Source: Cladorrhinum sp. PSN259 (taxonomy: Eukaryota; Ascomycota; Sordariomycetes; Sordariales; Podosporaceae). Taken from it: DNA of 64,000 nucleotides. How positions within the stretch are numbered: the first letter of the stretch is position 1; every line of letters starts with the position of its first letter. This document shows positions 1 through 11,131 of the stretch, in pieces. The notes beneath the pieces are model-generated. The model had not been told where the DNA came from, did no database searches, and worked only from the letters and a program-made list of their open reading frames with translations. The stretch covers positions 310,001 to 374,000 of the forward strand of contig MU867070.1 of NCBI GenBank assembly GCA_033725935.1, in the 5' to 3' direction. A program made the translations under genes and the position numbers.

Positions 1-454
1 GCGTCGGAATCATCCCGACAGCGTTGGGTAGGACAAAGGAATGTTGGCACTTGGCAGGAGAGGGGCCGTCCACGACCATTGTCTGCGAAACTCGATCCCA
101 ACAATCACAGAAAAACTTTCACAATGGGGTGGAGAAAATTAACCTCGGATGTCCACTCTTGCCCCGCATCGAACGATCGCCACGCAACTCCAAAAACCAT
201 CCCGCCCCCCTGGGGGGATGTCACATCGGCACTGTTGGAGAAATCCCGGGGTAGCACTTGCGGACCGTGGTGCTACACGTGTAGTACCTTTTGTTCCCTG
301 TGAAACAATCAAACCAGGGGAACCAAACTGCTAGAACCAAACGCCTAGAGTCTTTGTTTGTGCAACTCGATCAATAATAATTACAAAAGAGCACTCACCA
401 CAGACTGCTGGTCTCACCCTCACATACTCTCACCGAGCCCAGAGACAGGACAGT
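1..454. other. 5' flank of the alcohol oxidase gene
   Basis: No gene is supported here. Short overlapping open frames at 24-334 have no recognisable protein character. The stretch is the probable promoter and leader of the oxidase gene starting at 455. It holds one CCTCGG hexamer at 143-148. Confidence 0.6.
143..148 (+). promoter_or_regulatory. CCTCGG motif, possible FarA/FarB-type site
   Basis: CCTCGG is the core known to be bound by the fungal fatty-acid regulators FarA/FarB. It lies about 310 bp before the start of a long-chain alcohol oxidase, a plausible target. A single hexamer can easily occur by chance. Confidence 0.25.
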
Positions 455-2819
455 ATGGCAACCACCACAGAAGACGCGTCTCCCAAGGGGCCAAGCCACG
501 TTGCTCTTCCGGCGGCGGGGCCCGACTTCCTCAGTGAAGCACAGTGGATGCTCCTCATGGGCATCATGGACACTATCGCACCCAGAATCCAGACAAAGGA
601 CCAAAAGGAAATCACCACCAAGGACTCACCCGTGGATTATTTGTCCATCAGCCAATACTCAAAAGCCACAACCGAGCTCCGGCAATCTGCATCTCCCCAG
701 GAAGTCTCATTTGATCTCATCAACGCCTACCTCGCCGAGAGACCATCCGAGAACCCTGTCTTCACCGACGTCCTCAAAGTCACCCTCTCAAACCTTCCAC
801 CCAGCAAGAAGCGTGACCTGCGGTACCTGCTTTCCATCCTCAAGTAAGCCCTATCTCCCCCTCTACCTTTTTTTTTTGGTTCTTAATACTGACACACCCA
901 GCACCCGTCCCGGCTCCCTTCTCCTGACCTCCTGCTCATCCTCCATTCCTTCACTCCCCCTCGTCTCCCGCACAAAAATTCTTCACTCCTGGCGAACGAG
1001 CTCCCTCCCGCCCCTCCGAGCCCTCTTCAAATCCCTCACCACGCTCGGTAAACTAGCCTTCATCCGCTCTTCCCAGACATTCTCTCCTCTCACTGGATTC
1101 CCCGCCACACCCACAGAGTGGATATCGACACCCTCCCACCCTTACCAATTCCTCCAATTCCAACCTTCCTCAGTCCCAGTCGAGATCGACACCGACGTCG
1201 TCATCATAGGCTCAGGCTGTGGCGCGGGCGCGGTTACAAACCGCCTCGCAAACACTTTTGGTCCTTCCCTCCGTGTGCTCGTCCTCGAAAAGGGTCGGCA
1301 CTTGGACGCTTCCCATTTCCCTTTGGCACAATCCTCTGGACTTTCCCACTTGTTCGAGGCAGGCGGAGTGATAGAATCCGACGACGGATCCTTGTCTGTG
1401 ACTGCAGGCAGTTGTTTTGGCGGTGGCGGGACGGTCAATTGGTCTGCTTCCCTCAGACCTCAGGACTTTGTGAGGAAGGACTGGGCGGAGAGGCATGGAC
1501 TGGCATTTTTTGAAGACAACAAGTTTGATGACTGTTTAAATCACGTTTGGGACAAGATGGGTTGCGCTGAGGAAAATACCGTGTTGAACCACGGAAATAA
1601 GGTGTTGCTGGAGGGCGCAAAAAAGTGCGGGTTTAAGAGTTACAAAAAGGTCCCGCAGAATTGTGGGAATGAGAAGCACGATTGTGGGTATTGCACGTTG
1701 GGATGCTGGAAGGGAGAGAAAAAAGGTCCCGTTAATGGGTGGTTTCCTGAGGCTGTTGAAAGGGGAAATGTTCAGTTTGCGGAGGGGTTCAAAGTTGACA
1801 GGGTTCTGTTTGAGATGAAGAAGGGGTGCAAGGTTGCGAGTGGTGTTGAGGGTTTCTGGATGCCTAAAGAGGGGGGACAAGAGGGGATTAAGGTGAGGGT
1901 GAAGGCGAAGAAGGTTGTGGTCAGTTGCGGGAGCTTGTGGAGTCCGATTGTGTTGATGAATAGTGGGTTGAAGGTGAGTTTTCTGTGATCCAGAGTTGGG
2001 AGTGTGTTTACTGACGAGAAAATGCAGAACCCACAAATCGGGAGGAACCTGTATCTCCACCCTGTCAACTTTGTCGCCGCCGTCTATGACCACGACATTC
2101 GACCATGGGAAGGGGGCTGTCTCACCTCTGTGGTCGGCGACTTTGAGAACCTTGACGGAAAGGGCCACGGCGCCAAGCTCGAGGCCATGTCCATGATGCC
2201 CATCTTTGCTCTTCCGTTCCTCCCGTGGGCTTCGGGCAAGGACTTTAAGCTCCTCGCGGCCAAGTATCGCCATATGAACTCGTACATCTCAATCATTCGA
2301 GACAGAGACGCGGGATACATCTACAAAGACCCCGTCAACGGTGGGCCGCGAGTATCTTACACCGTCTCGGACTTTGACCGCGCGAATAACCTCACCGGCG
2401 TGATTGCCCTTTGTAAAATCCTGTTTGCCGAGGGGGCTCGGGAGATCATTGCCTGTCTCGCTGGGTTCGAGCCATACATTCGGCCGGCGGACGATGCAGA
2501 GAAGGCCGAGAGGGGGTTCAAGAAGTGGCTGGAGAAGCTTGAGAGCCATGGGAACAAGCCACCCGTCACTTCGTTTGCGTCTGCGCATCAGATGGGCAGC
2601 TGTCGGATGAGTGCAAAGGCCAAGGACGGAGTGGTTGATCCCCAGGGACGGGTTTGGGGAACGGAGGGGCTCTACGTTGCTGATGCCAGCGTCTTCCCGA
2701 CTGCTAGCGGTGTTAATCCCATGATTACCACTATGGCTATCGCGGACTGGGTTGCGAGGGGACTCTGTGAGGATTTGAAGAAGGGAGAAGAGGAGGATAA
2801 GCCGGCGGCGAGGTTGTGA
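455..2819 (+). CDS. Long-chain fatty alcohol oxidase (GMC oxidoreductase family)
   Basis: Three exons: 455-843, 902-1973 and 2028-2819, giving 750 residues, normal for the family. Both introns have GT-AG ends and the joins stay in frame. The enzyme should oxidise long-chain alcohols to aldehydes with FAD and O2, usually membrane or peroxisome associated, feeding fatty-acid breakdown (family knowledge). The FAD-binding glycine motif GSGCGAG sits at residues 233-239 after a VVII strand. The C-terminal GMC signature is intact: His674 in HQMGSCRM, then YVADASVFPTA and Asn717 in GVNPM. The N-terminal 220 residues are the FAO-type extension. The start is the first ATG in the frame and no other ATG gives the N-terminal block. 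Intron 1 begins GTAAGC and intron 2 GTGAGT. Confidence 0.93.
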
Positions 2820-3483
2820 GTTTCAAGGCTTGACGGGCGGATATGGATGTATGTTATGGCGGATGTGTTGTGTATATGTGGATGAAAGTAACGTAAGTAT
2901 CATAATGAGGTGTTAAGATCAATAATGTATTATATACGTGTATGTCTATCTCTACGTCTACTACCAACGGCCGACCATTTGATTTTGTGGAGAAAAGATG
3001 ATGCAATGACCGTTGTCGGTAGGGTACTTAGATGTCCACTCAAGGGGTAAGGTTATACCTGGAATGATACTCCTTCGCGTCGTTGAAGTGGGCTATGAGA
3101 CAAGTGTTTTGACCAGTGTAGTCGATTACATTGGCGTACAGCAAAGTCACAACTTACGCCCGCTGTCGCACTACAACAAATCCATCAGGGCATCACGACG
3201 AGCAAGTCATAGTCTCTCGTAGTAAGACGATGGAAGTGCTTGTATCCTCTAATCACCGCATGCCTCAGGGACACCAGCGTGAATAGATGCTACTTGAAAT
3301 AGAGATAATAAAAAAATTTCAAATGAGAGAAAGAAAAAAGATAGAAAATAGATACAGGTTATCACCTTCGATATCGTCCTTGCCGATGTTATTGTTGCTA
3401 TCTTGGGGCCCACTCCACCCCTGAACCCCCCTTTCACCCTGTTTACCTTTTTCAAATTTCTCCACCAAAAATTGATCTGTCCC
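2820..3483. other. Intergenic, convergent 3' ends
   Basis: Space between the 3' end of the oxidase gene (plus) and the 3' end of the HET gene (minus). It presumably holds both 3' UTRs. AT-rich tracts occur at 2880-2940 and 3300-3350. No gene seen. Confidence 0.6.
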
Positions 3484-6400
3484 TCAAAACATGTGAACCC
3501 TCGTAGACGAATGAAACATAGCCGGCATCAAGCTCCTGTTATCGCTCATATTCTCCACGGCACTCCTCAGAGCCTTTGGCGTCCTCTTCAGCACCCTGGT
3601 GCTCAGCGTCTTGTCCAGATGGCCGGCGTGCATCTCAAAGAGCTTCTCCACCATCGCCAGCACCGTGTAATCCCTGAAAGCCAAAGCGGCGAGCTTGCCC
3701 TGCGTAAACACCTTCTCAAACACATTGTCTTCCTCGTCGTCGGAACCACCATCTCCGTCTCCGTCTTTGCTTCCGCCCTTCTCGTCCGATTGCGCTCCTC
3801 CGCCCTCCTTGCTCCAGCTGGACAAACGCGGCAACCCCGGCAACCCCGGCTTGTAGTCCTCAACAGTCTTCCTAGAGGTATTCATCGCCTGCTTGGCAAG
3901 GTCTGCCCCGGCTGCCCGTCTCTCCTCTCCGTCCTTGCCAAACTTCCTGCTCGCCAGGTACTCGGCCAGAATGTAACACATCTTTCTCTTCTTGCGGTTC
4001 ATGTACTCCTGCCAGGCGCCGACCAGGCCCGGCTCGGGCGTCGAGTTCCTGAAGTCGATGTCGCCCGTGGCAATGCGATGTCCGTAAAACAGCGAAGGAT
4101 TAGCTCCAAGCTCGAGGTGGCACAAGAACCAGTTGGCGCCTGGGGTCCCGGAGAAGCGCGCCAGGACCCACTCTCCTGCCACGAGCTTCAGGCTCGGCTC
4201 CTGGATGAACTCAATCATGCGGCTGACGAGACGTTCTTCCTCCGTGTTGCCCGTGTCGTTGGTCCCGTCTACGTTGGCAGCCTGTGCTGTGGTGGCAGCA
4301 TCCAAGGGCTCGTCCTCATTAGCATTCTTATCCGCAGATTTCTCATCACTAGTTCCAGCAGTGCCCGTGACAACGTTCGCCGCCTGGTTGACGCCTTCGT
4401 GAGCCATCCGCTTGGTGAGCTTCAGAGTCCCGAGTATCTTGGCGCTCCTCTTGTCCCCTTCTCCCTTGCCGTGCTCGCGGAGGACCATGGCCTCGACGGT
4501 TTGTATCACGTCCAGTTGGCGTTCGAGGATCCGCTTCTCGCACGAAAAACCGGTCACGACCCTGGCGAAGCCGGTGCTGATGGAACACCAACCCGATATC
4601 CTTTGGCGGGGACTGACTGCCTTTGAAACTTGTCTCCTGAGCTTGTCGGTGTCGATCATCGTTACGATGACACGCTGAACGTCAAAGAGACCTTCGATGC
4701 CCGAGTTGTTGACAATGATTGGGTTTGGAGAGATCGTGTCGTGTTCGTCGCCTGGATTAACGTCGGCGGTCGAGGCACCAGAAACGGCTTCATGGCTGGC
4801 TGGGTCCAGTTTGATGCTGCGTACTTGCTCTGGCAACTCCCCTCTCGTCTTTGGTCTGTCGTTTTCTTGTGCCTGAAGGTATGCCGTGACCTCTTTGTCG
4901 ATATCTACCCATGTTGGCTTTGGCTTTTCCGTGGGCGGTATCGGAGTAGATACAGATGGAGACTCGATCGGCGCAGGGCTCTGAGCAGAAGGCGGTGTCT
5001 CGGGCGGGGGAGGAGGGGTTTGTGGAACGGCCTCAGTGGACTTCTTGCTCGCCCCAAATGACGGTGTTTTAATGCCCAATCCCTTACTCAACCCAAACCT
5101 CGAGCCCTTCTTTGCCGGCGACTCACTGATAGGCTTGTCCTTCTCGGAGTTGGTGGAGCTTGAGCCCCAGCTTGTGAATGAAGAGACCGAAGGACTTGGA
5201 AGTGAGGACAGCGAGCTAGTCAGAGACGCCACTGATGGACTTGAAATAGACGATAATGAATCTGCAACCGTCGTCATTGTCGATGTCCTAGACATTGTTG
5301 GCAGGGAAAACAACGACGAGGCCTTTTGGTCTGAGGCCACCTCTGGCTTCGGCGTAGCAGCTGGAGATGCATCCTCCACACAATGATGTGTGATATACCG
5401 AACTATTTTGCTGACTGGTTCCAGTTCTGGCTGAAGAATTTGGAACGTCGAGTATTGCAAAAGCTTGATGATGTGTTCCACCCATGACAGTGGGAGATTC
5501 TTGCGCTTCTTGTCTCTGACAATTTCGATGGCCTTCTGCAACACATTAATAACGCCATGGTATGTTTTCATCACATCATCCATCTTCTCTTGCACTTCAT
5601 TAGACAACATCAGGTTATAGCGCCGGCCTCTGTCCTCCTGGTTGCCAAAGGCTGTGTGGGCTGCAGGATACATTGATCTTCCACGGATGGGGCTACCCAT
5701 GTCCATGCCTGTCCAGTTGAAGACGGACACGTCATTGTGAGCGATGATGACCTCGTCGAGCAGGCGAGAGAGAGCTTTGGGATAGCCTTCAGCTGGAAAT
5801 GTGGTAAAACGGACGCCGAGAATGCCCATTAACGCGTAGGCACGGTCAGTCTCAACAGTAGCCCATCTCTTTCCAGACACCTCAAGAACACTCTGAGCGG
5901 AGAAACCGGTACGAGCAGTGCCGTTCTGCCACGCCTCAAGTTGTTCGACTTGACTGAATTTGGCAATGTATTCTCTGTCTTTGCGGACGAGATCCTTGGT
6001 CTCAGCCACTAGACACTGGAGGATGAAGTTGATAGCGTGTTGTGCCTGTTCCTCCTCACTCACAGCTACTCCTGTGCTCACTTCTCTGCAGGTATCATCT
6101 TCATCAAGGATCTCGATAAAATCGGTGAGGAGCTTGTAGCCTTTGTTGTTACTCCCGTCATGCCTGCATAGGTCTGCGGCAGCAATGTACACGGCTTGAG
6201 CCATCTCAGAGGTTGCAGTCTCGATTACCATATCCTTTGGAATCCTGACACCGAGTGCGTCGAGAAGAATAATCATCTCATGAGCCGACGACACGGCCAA
6301 AAGCTCTGGGGATCCTGCCTGAGCCCCTTCAACGTGCTCCAGAAAACTGATACCATCAAGATCGGTTGTGGTGCTGTGGTCTTGGATGATCCGACCAAAG

Positions 6401-8016
6401 TTCTTCTTTCCCCAATACCCTTGATGGAGATCCTTGGTTGTGTCAGAGTCCGTCACCCGGTACATGTTTTCGGTGTCGCCACGGGTGTAAAGTTCAATGA
6501 ACGGGATGAGGTAGTAGAAGCACCCTAGACTCTCCACCGGCCGGCTGAGAGGTCTCCAGTCTGAGTTGACATAGTAGGTGGTTTTGCTCATGACCAACTC
6601 CTGCAAGGTCCACGCTCTGCCAGACCACTCAGGGTCGGTTCCAAGAATTCCGTCAAAAGACGGGATGTTGGCGGCTGGCTTCTCCAAGCTCTGTTGACTC
6701 GTCCCGGTCTCAGCTTCGAATCGACGCCAGTCTTTTAGCGAATCGGCTCTTGAGTAAGGCGTGTCCAGCTGCACAAGGGTGAACTCGGCGTCGGCATACC
6801 AGTCCCCCATCAAGGAAAGAGACTCGGAAAGCTCGCCAAAATTGGTCTTGTCGATGCAGCAAGTATCTGTCCACAAGTAGCGCTTTTCGCGATGCTGAAA
6901 TAGCTTGTTGTCAAAGATCTCGTGTGCCTGCCAGATAGAATTCTTCACCTTGATCGCCGACTTCCATCGTTCCAACCGCAGAACCATGTCATCAAGAGCG
7001 TCGCGCAGGCGGGGGTGATTATGAAAATATTCAATGTCCTTCTGAGCAGCATTGAAGCGGGCTCGGGCGTCGCCCAACTTCTTCTCTGCCTTGACAGCCG
7101 CTTCTTTTGACTCATCCACGACCTTGTTCGCGGCATCGTCCTCAGTTGCAGCGCTAGTTGGGTGATTCAAACGACTTTGGGCGGCCTGGAAGCTTCCATC
7201 ATCCACCGACCCGTTCTCGTCGCTGCCTCCATCTATGCTTGTCTTCTCAAGTCCGAGAGTCGGCTGCAGACCTTGCATCTTCTCTTCGACCTGTTGACTG
7301 ACTTGGGTGATCAGGTCAGTGAAGATTCTGCGCTCCATTTCCGCAAATTTGACCTTTGTCCTGGCCTCGTCATGCTGCCTTTTTGCGCTTCCAAATCCAA
7401 ACTCGGCACCGCTGCTATCCAGACGTCGCCCCAGGAGATCTCCGAGGTTGAAGGGCGCCGGTGATGAAGACTCCTCGGACGAGAGGGATATGCTGTACAA
7501 CTCCTCAATGACTTTTGCTTGGTCTTGAATGTCAATCTCGCATTGCTGCAAGATGACCTCCAAGTCGCTTCCTCCGTTTGGGGTAATGCCTGCCTTGGCG
7601 CGCTCCTCGTCCTTCCTTCGGGCTTCCTTGATGTCGCCGAGCTTAATCTCCTCACCCTTCCAGCGATGAGACAACATGCAGTACTGACCATGGGCTCCAA
7701 TGGCGGGCCAGTCATCGACAAGATTCCCCGTGTCGATATCGAACATGCGGCGCGGAGTTGGCATTTGCGCAGGGCGGGTGAGACCGAGAAACTCGACATC
7801 TCCCAGCGCTGCCACCATGCGATTCCGATCAGGAGCAAACGCAGGCTTGAACCTTGGAACAAACCACAGGTTGAGCATGGCCCGCAATTTCTCCGGGCTG
7901 CCGCCGATCTCTTCGACCATGCTCTTGATCATGTCAGGCGTAAGCTCGATAGAATCCGCCAGCTCCTTCATCTTTGCCAGCCCCTGAGTCTTGACGGAAT
8001 CCATGAGGGAAGCCAT
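3484..8016 (-). CDS. HET-domain protein with a split HET domain
   Basis: A single 1510-codon open frame without visible introns. HET motifs are clear: QYCMLSHRW at about 111-119, then YLWTDTCCIDKTN at 380-392, ELSESLSLMGDWYADAEFTLVQLD at 395-418 and EWSGRAWTLQELVMS at 463-477. HET domains (PF06985) trigger cell death in heterokaryon incompatibility. In this protein the first motif is separated from the second by about 260 residues, a charged and probably coiled-coil insert (about 130-378) in place of the usual short spacing. After the domain comes a long region of unknown function, a Ser/Thr/Pro-rich tract (roughly 900-1060) and a C-terminal region with acidic runs. No NACHT or repeat domain is visible. 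The start is the first ATG of the frame, MASLMDSVKTQG. Confidence 0.88.
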   Translation of the reverse strand: MASLMDSVKTQGLAKMKELADSIELTPDMIKSMVEEIGGSPEKLRAMLNLWFVPRFKPAFAPDRNRMVAALGDVEFLGLTRPAQMPTPRRMFDIDTGNLVDDWPAIGAHGQYCMLSHRWKGEEIKLGDIKEARRKDEERAKAGITPNGGSDLEVILQQCEIDIQDQAKVIEELYSISLSSEESSSPAPFNLGDLLGRRLDSSGAEFGFGSAKRQHDEARTKVKFAEMERRIFTDLITQVSQQVEEKMQGLQPTLGLEKTSIDGGSDENGSVDDGSFQAAQSRLNHPTSAATEDDAANKVVDESKEAAVKAEKKLGDARARFNAAQKDIEYFHNHPRLRDALDDMVLRLERWKSAIKVKNSIWQAHEIFDNKLFQHREKRYLWTDTCCIDKTNFGELSESLSLMGDWYADAEFTLVQLDTPYSRADSLKDWRRFEAETGTSQQSLEKPAANIPSFDGILGTDPEWSGRAWTLQELVMSKTTYYVNSDWRPLSRPVESLGCFYYLIPFIELYTRGDTENMYRVTDSDTTKDLHQGYWGKKNFGRIIQDHSTTTDLDGISFLEHVEGAQAGSPELLAVSSAHEMIILLDALGVRIPKDMVIETATSEMAQAVYIAAADLCRHDGSNNKGYKLLTDFIEILDEDDTCREVSTGVAVSEEEQAQHAINFILQCLVAETKDLVRKDREYIAKFSQVEQLEAWQNGTARTGFSAQSVLEVSGKRWATVETDRAYALMGILGVRFTTFPAEGYPKALSRLLDEVIIAHNDVSVFNWTGMDMGSPIRGRSMYPAAHTAFGNQEDRGRRYNLMLSNEVQEKMDDVMKTYHGVINVLQKAIEIVRDKKRKNLPLSWVEHIIKLLQYSTFQILQPELEPVSKIVRYITHHCVEDASPAATPKPEVASDQKASSLFSLPTMSRTSTMTTVADSLSSISSPSVASLTSSLSSLPSPSVSSFTSWGSSSTNSEKDKPISESPAKKGSRFGLSKGLGIKTPSFGASKKSTEAVPQTPPPPPETPPSAQSPAPIESPSVSTPIPPTEKPKPTWVDIDKEVTAYLQAQENDRPKTRGELPEQVRSIKLDPASHEAVSGASTADVNPGDEHDTISPNPIIVNNSGIEGLFDVQRVIVTMIDTDKLRRQVSKAVSPRQRISGWCSISTGFARVVTGFSCEKRILERQLDVIQTVEAMVLREHGKGEGDKRSAKILGTLKLTKRMAHEGVNQAANVVTGTAGTSDEKSADKNANEDEPLDAATTAQAANVDGTNDTGNTEEERLVSRMIEFIQEPSLKLVAGEWVLARFSGTPGANWFLCHLELGANPSLFYGHRIATGDIDFRNSTPEPGLVGAWQEYMNRKKRKMCYILAEYLASRKFGKDGEERRAAGADLAKQAMNTSRKTVEDYKPGLPGLPRLSSWSKEGGGAQSDEKGGSKDGDGDGGSDDEEDNVFEKVFTQGKLAALAFRDYTVLAMVEKLFEMHAGHLDKTLSTRVLKRTPKALRSAVENMSDNRSLMPAMFHSSTRVHMF

Positions 8017-9449
8017 GTTGACGACGAGGGCAAGTGCTGTGGAGTGCCGCCGAGTGCTGCTGAGACAGAATTGTCTTCTCTGAAGACCTCCTACGCGCCC
8101 TGTGATGAGATGACAAGGTGCTGCTCACTGAGGGAATGGGTTGTGAAGAAAGAAGTTGGCCGTGAATCTCTTGGTGAAGATGATATCAGGAGGGGGCCCC
8201 AGAATTGTCACGACAAGCTTTGGAAAGGTGTGGGAGATGCGGGGGGGTGTCCCATGTAAATCAAGCTCTCTTGACAATCTGAAGCTCCCGTCTCTGTGTC
8301 ACCCACCTTACCATTGCATTGGTCCTATCACATAAGACATTCCCATGTGCGGGGTTTGGTGGTGGCGGTGGGCCTGATGGATGCCCAAACGACACTTCCT
8401 AACTGGATATAAAGATGGTTCCAGGGAAATTTCTCCCTGAATTGCGACCACCCTGTTGGTGTGTACATAAAACGACCCCTGTAACAATCCCCCCTTTGAC
8501 AACTTGGACCCACTTACTTGCTTGCCACTTGCCCACTTGCCTGGCTTGCAGTGGTAGATGCGATTCCTTTCGAACAATAAGTAAAGGCAGAGGTCTCGTA
8601 ACTCGTGGACCTTTGACTTAAGTTTAGCTTTTGATCTGGTGGTGGCTTTTCTTTGGTTCTGAATGCCCGACAATGGCCTCGATTGATTTGGTTGCGATGT
8701 TAACGCCCCTAAACCCACTTTCAATGCCATCTGACTCGGACGGTACTCCTGCCTCAAAGGGCAATGCTCCTGCTAAATGAAGGACCGCGTCTTCCTGGCC
8801 CGCCGTTACCGTAATTCCCTTTAACGTGGAAAGGGGGAAAGGGCAGGGCGGAACATGGTAGTCCTCATAATAACTTTGTTGGAAGGTGGTCATAGCTTTG
8901 TAGTCAAAGCTCCATCCACCACCTTCTTCTTCTTCCAGTCAGCCCGCTGCCTTTCTCTCCCAAAACACATCACCCAATACATGGTCTTTTCCAGCCTTCT
9001 TTATCTTCAACAAACTTTGCCAGAATGCAAATTCCCATGCTCCTCTTCTTATTACCTTGACAGCTTGATATCCTATGAGTTCAGAGAGATACGCCAACGG
9101 AAGCTTCAGAAAGATACGCCAACGGAAGCTTTCTTTAGCCCCAAAACCCAATCAATACTTGCGCATATCAAAGCAACCATCGCCATCATTGATGCCGCCC
9201 TCTCCTGCAGCCCACAGCTTTTCCTCCTCAACTGTCATTTTCTCTTTTCTTACCACTACCCATCTACGTTCAGTTTCCGGAAACATCCCTACCATTACGT
9301 TTCGAACCCATCGCCGCTTTACCCAGGCGTCGCAGTTGCTTTAGTGAGCAGGAATAGTGAAACACATAGCCAAGTCTCGGCTGGTATCTTGGTTCGGAAA
9401 GGATCTGAACGACGCCTTACGGTTTCTTTCCATAATTAGGAAGACTATT
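8017..9449. other. Intergenic, 5' flank of the HET gene
   Basis: No convincing gene. Open frames at 8308-8757 (minus) and 8855-9439 (plus) are low-complexity and lack recognisable motifs. A 20-bp perfect direct repeat occurs at 9087-9106 and 9112-9131, containing ACGCCAACGG and an AAGCTT end. The last kilobase is rich in CT runs. Confidence 0.5.
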
Positions 9450-10188
9450 TTAAGGAACGCCCGGAGCTATTTGGAGCAGATATAGCGACCGCCATCGAGT
9501 TCTACCGCGCGAGCTAAGGTAATCCCGGGACTCTATTCGGGTTTATTCGGGAGAAGATTGGAGAGACCGACATTGCTCTGATAAAACTTGACGATGGGAT
9601 CATAAACGAGAACAAGTTTATAGAGTTTAAGGCTTCGGCAAAGAAGTTCCTGCATTCACGTAATGTAAGGATACACGACGCGTTCCTCCTCGACGGGTTT
9701 ATAACCGGGAAATAAAGGTTACTTACAATAGGTCGCCGTATTGCGATAACCAGAGAGAGAACCCGCGGTTCCTAGCAAGAGATTCTTGGTAGTAAGAATA
9801 TAAACACGTCACTAGTACCATCCGAAAAAGTCACCTACATCAAGGCACGGCAGGGTATTTTTGCGACCGATACTCCGAAAATGACGCAAGAACCTCACCT
9901 ACGAGCTAGCTGCTATAGGTCGGTTTTTATCCGATATGAAAAGGCGGACGAGCCTAAGGCAACATGCGAGAAGATTTTAGAAGAGGGCGAGGTAGCCGCA
10001 ATGTTCCATTACGCCGACGTCCAATCAAGCTATACCGTACCGAGTCTGTCAAAAACTTCATGGTTTGGGCCGATAGCTTTGATGAGTTAGTAGATGCAGG
10101 TTGGACCGTCGTGCCGCCTCCTGAGGTCGTGGCTGATGATGCGGGTGGGGAGGACGACGAGAATGATAATAAGAGCGAGTTGCTATAA
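9450..10188 (+). pseudogene. Decayed coding remnant, family not recognised
   Basis: Blocks that read like protein are scattered over two plus frames. One block at about 9550-9714 includes KFIEFKASAKKFLHSRNVRI and ends in a stop. Another runs about 9823-10060 (VTYIKARQGIFATDTPKM...YADVQSSYT). A third, in a shifted frame to 10188, reads SVKNFMVWADSFDELVDAGW followed by an acidic tail. The breaks do not fit a simple intron, so I call a degraded gene or transposon passenger. I do not recognise the family. Confidence 0.35.
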
Positions 10189-10370
10189 TTCAAACGTTGT
10201 GTGGTTGCAACCAATTCTTTTCTACAGCGCTCAACACTTTCTCTCGAAACTAGAACGCAATTTACCCTATCGAATCTCTAACCATCCACATCTTACAATC
10301 TAATGCTTGAACGTTTATCAACGCGGTACACGTCCCATTCACTCTTTCCTGTGCCTATTTCTCTTGTTAT

Positions 10371-10496
10371 ACGCCTGTTCAGCTTCTATTAATGCATTTC
10401 TGACTCCTGTTTACGCCTGTTCAGCTTCTATTAATGCATTCCTGACTCCTTTCTACGCATATTCAGCTTCTATCAATGCACTCCTGACTCATTTCT
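10371..10496 (+). repeat. 42-bp tandem repeat, three copies
   Basis: Copies at 10371-10412, 10413-10454 and 10455-10496, starting ACGCCTGTTCAGCTTCTATT. Copies 1 and 2 are nearly identical and copy 3 has several changes, with a partial fourth start at 10497. The unit is a multiple of three and keeps one frame open (14-residue repeat YACSASINAFLTP), but the frame lacks other support as a gene. Confidence 0.9.
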
Positions 10497-11131
10497 ACGT
10501 ATGCTGGATATCCCGACCTGCATAGGTAATTCCTTTTACCAGGTACCATCCTCTACTTTACGTTTTTTTAATACCTTACAGTTTGCATCTTTGCTTACCG
10601 AGCTACAGAACAACCGTTTAGCATTAGATTGTATGCGCCCTGGGTCCGAGCGCTAAAATTCCCCCAGCCCCTGTTTATCTAGAGACACGGCGGTGTATCG
10701 ATATCAGATAGTTAAAGTACATGAGGAATTTGGAGGGCCAGAAACCAACATGAGAGGAGTGATTGATGCCGCTGAACCGATGCAAGACCTGCAGCATCCC
10801 GTTCAGCTGGTATTTGGCAAGCCCCCCAACTTCATCTGTCCAACAAGAGGAAGGCTTTCTTAGCGCCACAGTGGGTATATTGATGCCAAGCACCCAAGTT
10901 CCGAAGCTATGCATGTCGATCGTCGTGGGGTAGCAGCACATTGATACCCAGAGTTCCATTGTCTCCGCAGTTGCCGCGACGGGATGCTGGTGGTCATGCC
11001 CTTCTTGTGTCTAGCAAACCGAGTCCTGAGTTTCTGCTTCAGTTCTACTTCCACGAGGAGATGTCGAAGCCTTGATCCAGTGGAATACATTTTCCTCACC
11101 ACAGCAACAAGTCAACGCTGTCGACGAGACA
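10497..11131. other. Intergenic before the hypothetical gene at 11132
   Basis: No gene supported. In the frame of the next gene an uninterrupted reading (DVEALIQWNTFSSPQQQVN) runs from after a TGA near 11026 into the ATG at 11132, so an upstream exon cannot be fully excluded. Confidence 0.45.

Noticed and set aside
1536..2273. 245-codon minus frame inside the alcohol oxidase
   Set aside because: Antisense shadow of the oxidase exons.
3403..4626. 407-codon plus frame antisense to the HET gene
   Set aside because: A shadow of the GC-rich coding frame on the other strand; no motifs.
8855..9439. 194-codon open frame on the plus strand
   Set aside because: Low-complexity hydrophobic/Ser content from CT-rich DNA, includes a direct repeat, no domain.
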